Part shown: positions 61,756-64,000 of the stretch, piece by piece | Layout of the letters: each line of letters starts with the position of its first letter | Position numbering within the stretch: the first letter of the stretch is position 1 | Origin: an uncultured Caulobacterales bacterium | Lineage (GTDB): Bacteria > Pseudomonadota > Alphaproteobacteria > Caulobacterales > Caulobacteraceae | Length of the DNA stretch: 64,000 bases | Reading direction: 5' to 3' | NCBI GenBank assembly: GCA_903837135.1 | Contig: CAILTK010000033.1 | Location: 62,001-126,000 of the forward strand | Translations under genes and position numbers: made by a program | The notes under the pieces: generated by a model | What the model was told of the DNA's origin: nothing | Database searches by the model: none | The model's input: only the letters and a program-made list of their open reading frames with translations

Positions 61756-63063
61756 ATGACGGTAAACATAGAGGCCATCGAGCGCGAGCGCGGTCTGGTC
61801 CGCGCGCTGTCACCCTGGGGCCTGGCGGCCGCGGTCGCCAATATGATCATCGGCGGCGGCATCTTCCTTCTGCCGGCCAAGATGGCGGCGGCGGTCGGGC
61901 CCGCCGCGCCGTTCTATTACATCGCCTGCGCGGTCGCCGTCGGCGCGGTCGGCCTGTGCTTCGCCGAGGCCGGCAGTCGGGTGGCGGTCTCAGGCGGGGT
62001 CTCCGCCTGCGTGGAGACGGCGTTCGGCCGCTACCTCGGCTATATCACCGCGGTCATGCTATGGTTGGGCGCGGGCCTGGCCGCCGCCGGCATCGGCGCG
62101 GGTCTCGCCGATGCGGTGGCGCGGGTGATCCCGACCTTCGCCCAGCCCCTGTGGCGGGACGCCTTCATCGTGGTCCTGTTCGCCACTCTGGCGGCGATCA
62201 ATATCGGCGGCGTGCGCGCGGGCGGCGGCCTCGTCCTCGTGACCATGATGCTGAAGCTCATCCCGCTGCTGGTGCTGGTGGTGGTGGGCGGCCTGCACGT
62301 GGATCCGGCCCGGCTCACCGTCGCGGCGTCCGGCAAGGCCGACGTCGGCCGGGCCATGCTGCTCGGCGTCTTCGCCTTCATGGGCATGGAGACGGCGCTC
62401 GGCGTGTCGGGCGAGGTGCGCAAGCCCGAGCGCAATGTGCCGCTCGGCCTCATGGGCGCCCTGCTGGCGGTGACCGGTCTGTACATCCTGATCCAACTCA
62501 CCGCCGAGGGATTGCTGGGTCCGGCGCTGGCCGGCTCGAAGACGCCGCTGGCCGACGCCATGGGCAAGGTCTCGCCGACCCTGGCCGGTCTCCTTTTGGT
62601 GGGCGGCGCGGTGTCGATGCTGGGTTACCTGACGTCCGACATCCTGTCCGCGCCGCGGATCCTGTTCGGCATGGGCCGGGACGGCTTCCTGCCCTCGGTT
62701 CTGGCCCGGGTCCATCCCGGGACGCGCGCCCCCTATGTGGCGATCATCGTGCATGTGGTGCTGGTCTGTGTCCTGGCCCTGACCGGCGCCTTCGAGCGCC
62801 TGGCCGTGTTGTCCACCCTGGTCACGGTCGAGGTCTACATCGCCGGCTGCGCGGCGGCGGTCGTCCTGCAGCGGCGAGGCGTGGCCGAGGAAGGCAGGCC
62901 CTTGAATCTGCGCTTCACTCCGGTCGCGGCCGTGGTCGGCATCGTGTCGATGATCTGGCTCGCCCTGCAGGGCACCTGGCAGGAGGGCGAGGCCGTGGCC
63001 GCCGCCCTGATCGTCTTCAGCCTGATCTATGTCTTCGCGCTCCGCCGGAAGACCCAGGCGTGA
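61756..63063 (+). CDS. APC superfamily amino acid permease
   Basis: 435 residues with about 12 membrane helices. The helix-1 break GGGIFLLP after LAAAVANMIIG and the long loop EVRKPERNVPLGL are typical of the APC family, like arginine/agmatine antiporters. ATG 61756. Likely an inner-membrane amino acid importer or exchanger that could act together with the upstream receptor. Substrate not identifiable. Confidence 0.86.
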   Translation: MTVNIEAIERERGLVRALSPWGLAAAVANMIIGGGIFLLPAKMAAAVGPAAPFYYIACAVAVGAVGLCFAEAGSRVAVSGGVSACVETAFGRYLGYITAVMLWLGAGLAAAGIGAGLADAVARVIPTFAQPLWRDAFIVVLFATLAAINIGGVRAGGGLVLVTMMLKLIPLLVLVVVGGLHVDPARLTVAASGKADVGRAMLLGVFAFMGMETALGVSGEVRKPERNVPLGLMGALLAVTGLYILIQLTAEGLLGPALAGSKTPLADAMGKVSPTLAGLLLVGGAVSMLGYLTSDILSAPRILFGMGRDGFLPSVLARVHPGTRAPYVAIIVHVVLVCVLALTGAFERLAVLSTLVTVEVYIAGCAAAVVLQRRGVAEEGRPLNLRFTPVAAVVGIVSMIWLALQGTWQEGEAVAAALIVFSLIYVFALRRKTQA

Positions 63064-63188
63064 ACGCATCGCGCGCCGCGCCAGCAACGATCCGACATCG
63101 AGCTTGAGCATCCGGCCTGGCGCAAAGGGTTGACTTCGCGCGGGTCTCCCCCAAAACGCCCGCACACGGGTTTTTCGGAGAGATACAC

Positions 63189-64000
63189 ATGGCCGTTCGC
63201 GTCGCCATCAACGGTTTTGGTCGGATCGGACGGCTCGTGCTGCGCTCCATCATCGAGCACGCGCGTCAGGACATCGAAGTCGTCGCCATCAACGACCTCG
63301 GCCCTGTCGAGACCAACGCTCACCTGCTGCGTTACGATTCCGTCCACGGCCGGCTCCCCGCCACGGTGACCACCGGCGAGGATTGGATCGACGTGGGCTA
63401 CGGCAAGATCAAGGTCACCGCCGAGCGCGATCCGGCCAAGCTGCCGCACAAGGCGCTCGGCGTCGACATCGCCATGGAGTGCACCGGCCTGTTCACCGCC
63501 CGGGCCAAGGCCGCCGCCCACCTCGAGGCCGGCGCCAAGCGCGTGCTGATCTCCGCGCCCGGCGAGGAGGCCGACGCCACCATCGTCTACGGCGTCAACC
63601 ACACGGTGCTCACCAGCGACCACCTCGTGGTCTCCAACGGCTCTTGCACCACCAACTGCCTCGCCCCGATCGCCAAGGTGCTGAACGACCTGTGCGGCAT
63701 CGAGCGCGGCTATATGACGACGATTCACGCCTATACCGGCGACCAGCCGACCCAGGACACCCTGCACAAGGACCTCTACCGCGCCCGCGCGGCGGGCCTG
63801 TCGATGATCCCCACCTCGACCGGCGCGGCCAAGGCCATCGGCCTCGTGCTGCCTGAGCTGAAGGGCAAGCTCGACGGCTCGTCGATCCGCGTGCCGACCG
63901 CCAACGTCTCGGTGGTCGACCTCAAGATCGTGCCCACGCGCGACGTGACCAAGGACCAGATCGTCGCGGCGATGAAGGCCGCCGCGGAGGGACCGATGAA
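63189..64000 (+). CDS. gap: Glyceraldehyde-3-phosphate dehydrogenase (3' end outside window)
   Basis: NAD-dependent glycolytic enzyme. About 270 residues are seen: INGFGRIGRLVLR, VAINDLG, ISAPGEEADATIVYGVNH, the catalytic SNGSCTTNCLAP and the downstream HAYTGDQPTQD. The gene continues beyond the window. ATG 63189 follows GGAGAG at an ideal distance. Upstream TTGACT at 63130-63135 may be a -35 but no good -10 is seen. Confidence 0.97.
   Translation, partial: MAVRVAINGFGRIGRLVLRSIIEHARQDIEVVAINDLGPVETNAHLLRYDSVHGRLPATVTTGEDWIDVGYGKIKVTAERDPAKLPHKALGVDIAMECTGLFTARAKAAAHLEAGAKRVLISAPGEEADATIVYGVNHTVLTSDHLVVSNGSCTTNCLAPIAKVLNDLCGIERGYMTTIHAYTGDQPTQDTLHKDLYRARAAGLSMIPTSTGAAKAIGLVLPELKGKLDGSSIRVPTANVSVVDLKIVPTRDVTKDQIVAAMKAAAEGPM

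Overview
This is a high-GC chromosomal segment with the character of a Caulobacterales alphaproteobacterium such as Caulobacter or Phenylobacterium. The assignment is inferred from dense, overlapping gene packing, a TonB-dependent receptor beside 2-oxoglutarate oxygenases, a zapA/DUF4164/tkt/gap neighbourhood, and alpha-type polysaccharide proteins. No species can be named from sequence alone.

Layout. (1) 1-10.2 kb: a DPP IV-like S9 peptidase cut by the window edge, then surface-sugar genes: rfbD, a GT2 glycosyltransferase, an AGE-family epimerase, two SAM methyltransferases, a WbpE-like sugar aminotransferase and a DUF1796 protein. (2) 10.2-22.6 kb: a type II secretion system in four alternating strand blocks: gspJ-K-L (+), gspH-G (-), gspM-C-D (+), gspI-O-F-methyltransferase-E (-). 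It carries the 12 usual core parts in some form, plus a SAM methyltransferase translationally coupled between gspF and gspE. (3) 22.6-24.6 kb: a cysteine-free, signal-peptide-bearing secreted protein with its own promoter candidate and a very strong cUUCGg terminator, a plausible substrate or surface protein. (4) 24.9-51.2 kb: the main polysaccharide locus: a WbsX-RgpF protein, a coiled-coil sulfotransferase, asnB, a 1260-residue multidomain glycosyltransferase, rfbAB, rfbC, the ABC exporter pair wzm/wzt, three GT61 enzymes, two more large glycosyltransferases and four methyltransferases. (5) 51.2-52.6 kb: a probable decayed glycosyltransferase remnant, tRNA-Val(GAC), zapA and a DUF4164 gene. 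(6) 52.6-64 kb: transketolase, a VOC protein, a TPR/2OG-Fe(II) oxygenase, a periplasmic protein, a TonB-dependent receptor, a second 2OG oxygenase, an APC permease and the start of gap.

How they work together. All four dTDP-L-rhamnose genes are present but scattered over 42 kb (rfbD at 2.4 kb, rfbB/rfbA at 36.7-38.7 kb, rfbC at 43.8 kb), so a rhamnose-containing glycan exported by Wzm/Wzt is likely. Seven class I methyltransferases, a sulfotransferase-like protein, an aminotransferase and an AsnB amidotransferase suggest a heavily decorated polymer. The most interesting possibility is in the secretion cluster. Its prepilin peptidase is short and lacks the cysteine-rich N-methyltransferase region of bifunctional PilD/GspO enzymes, while a separate SAM methyltransferase is locked into the same operon by overlapping stop/start codons. 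It might modify pseudopilins or another secretion-linked target; this is a hypothesis, because a related enzyme also sits in the polysaccharide locus.
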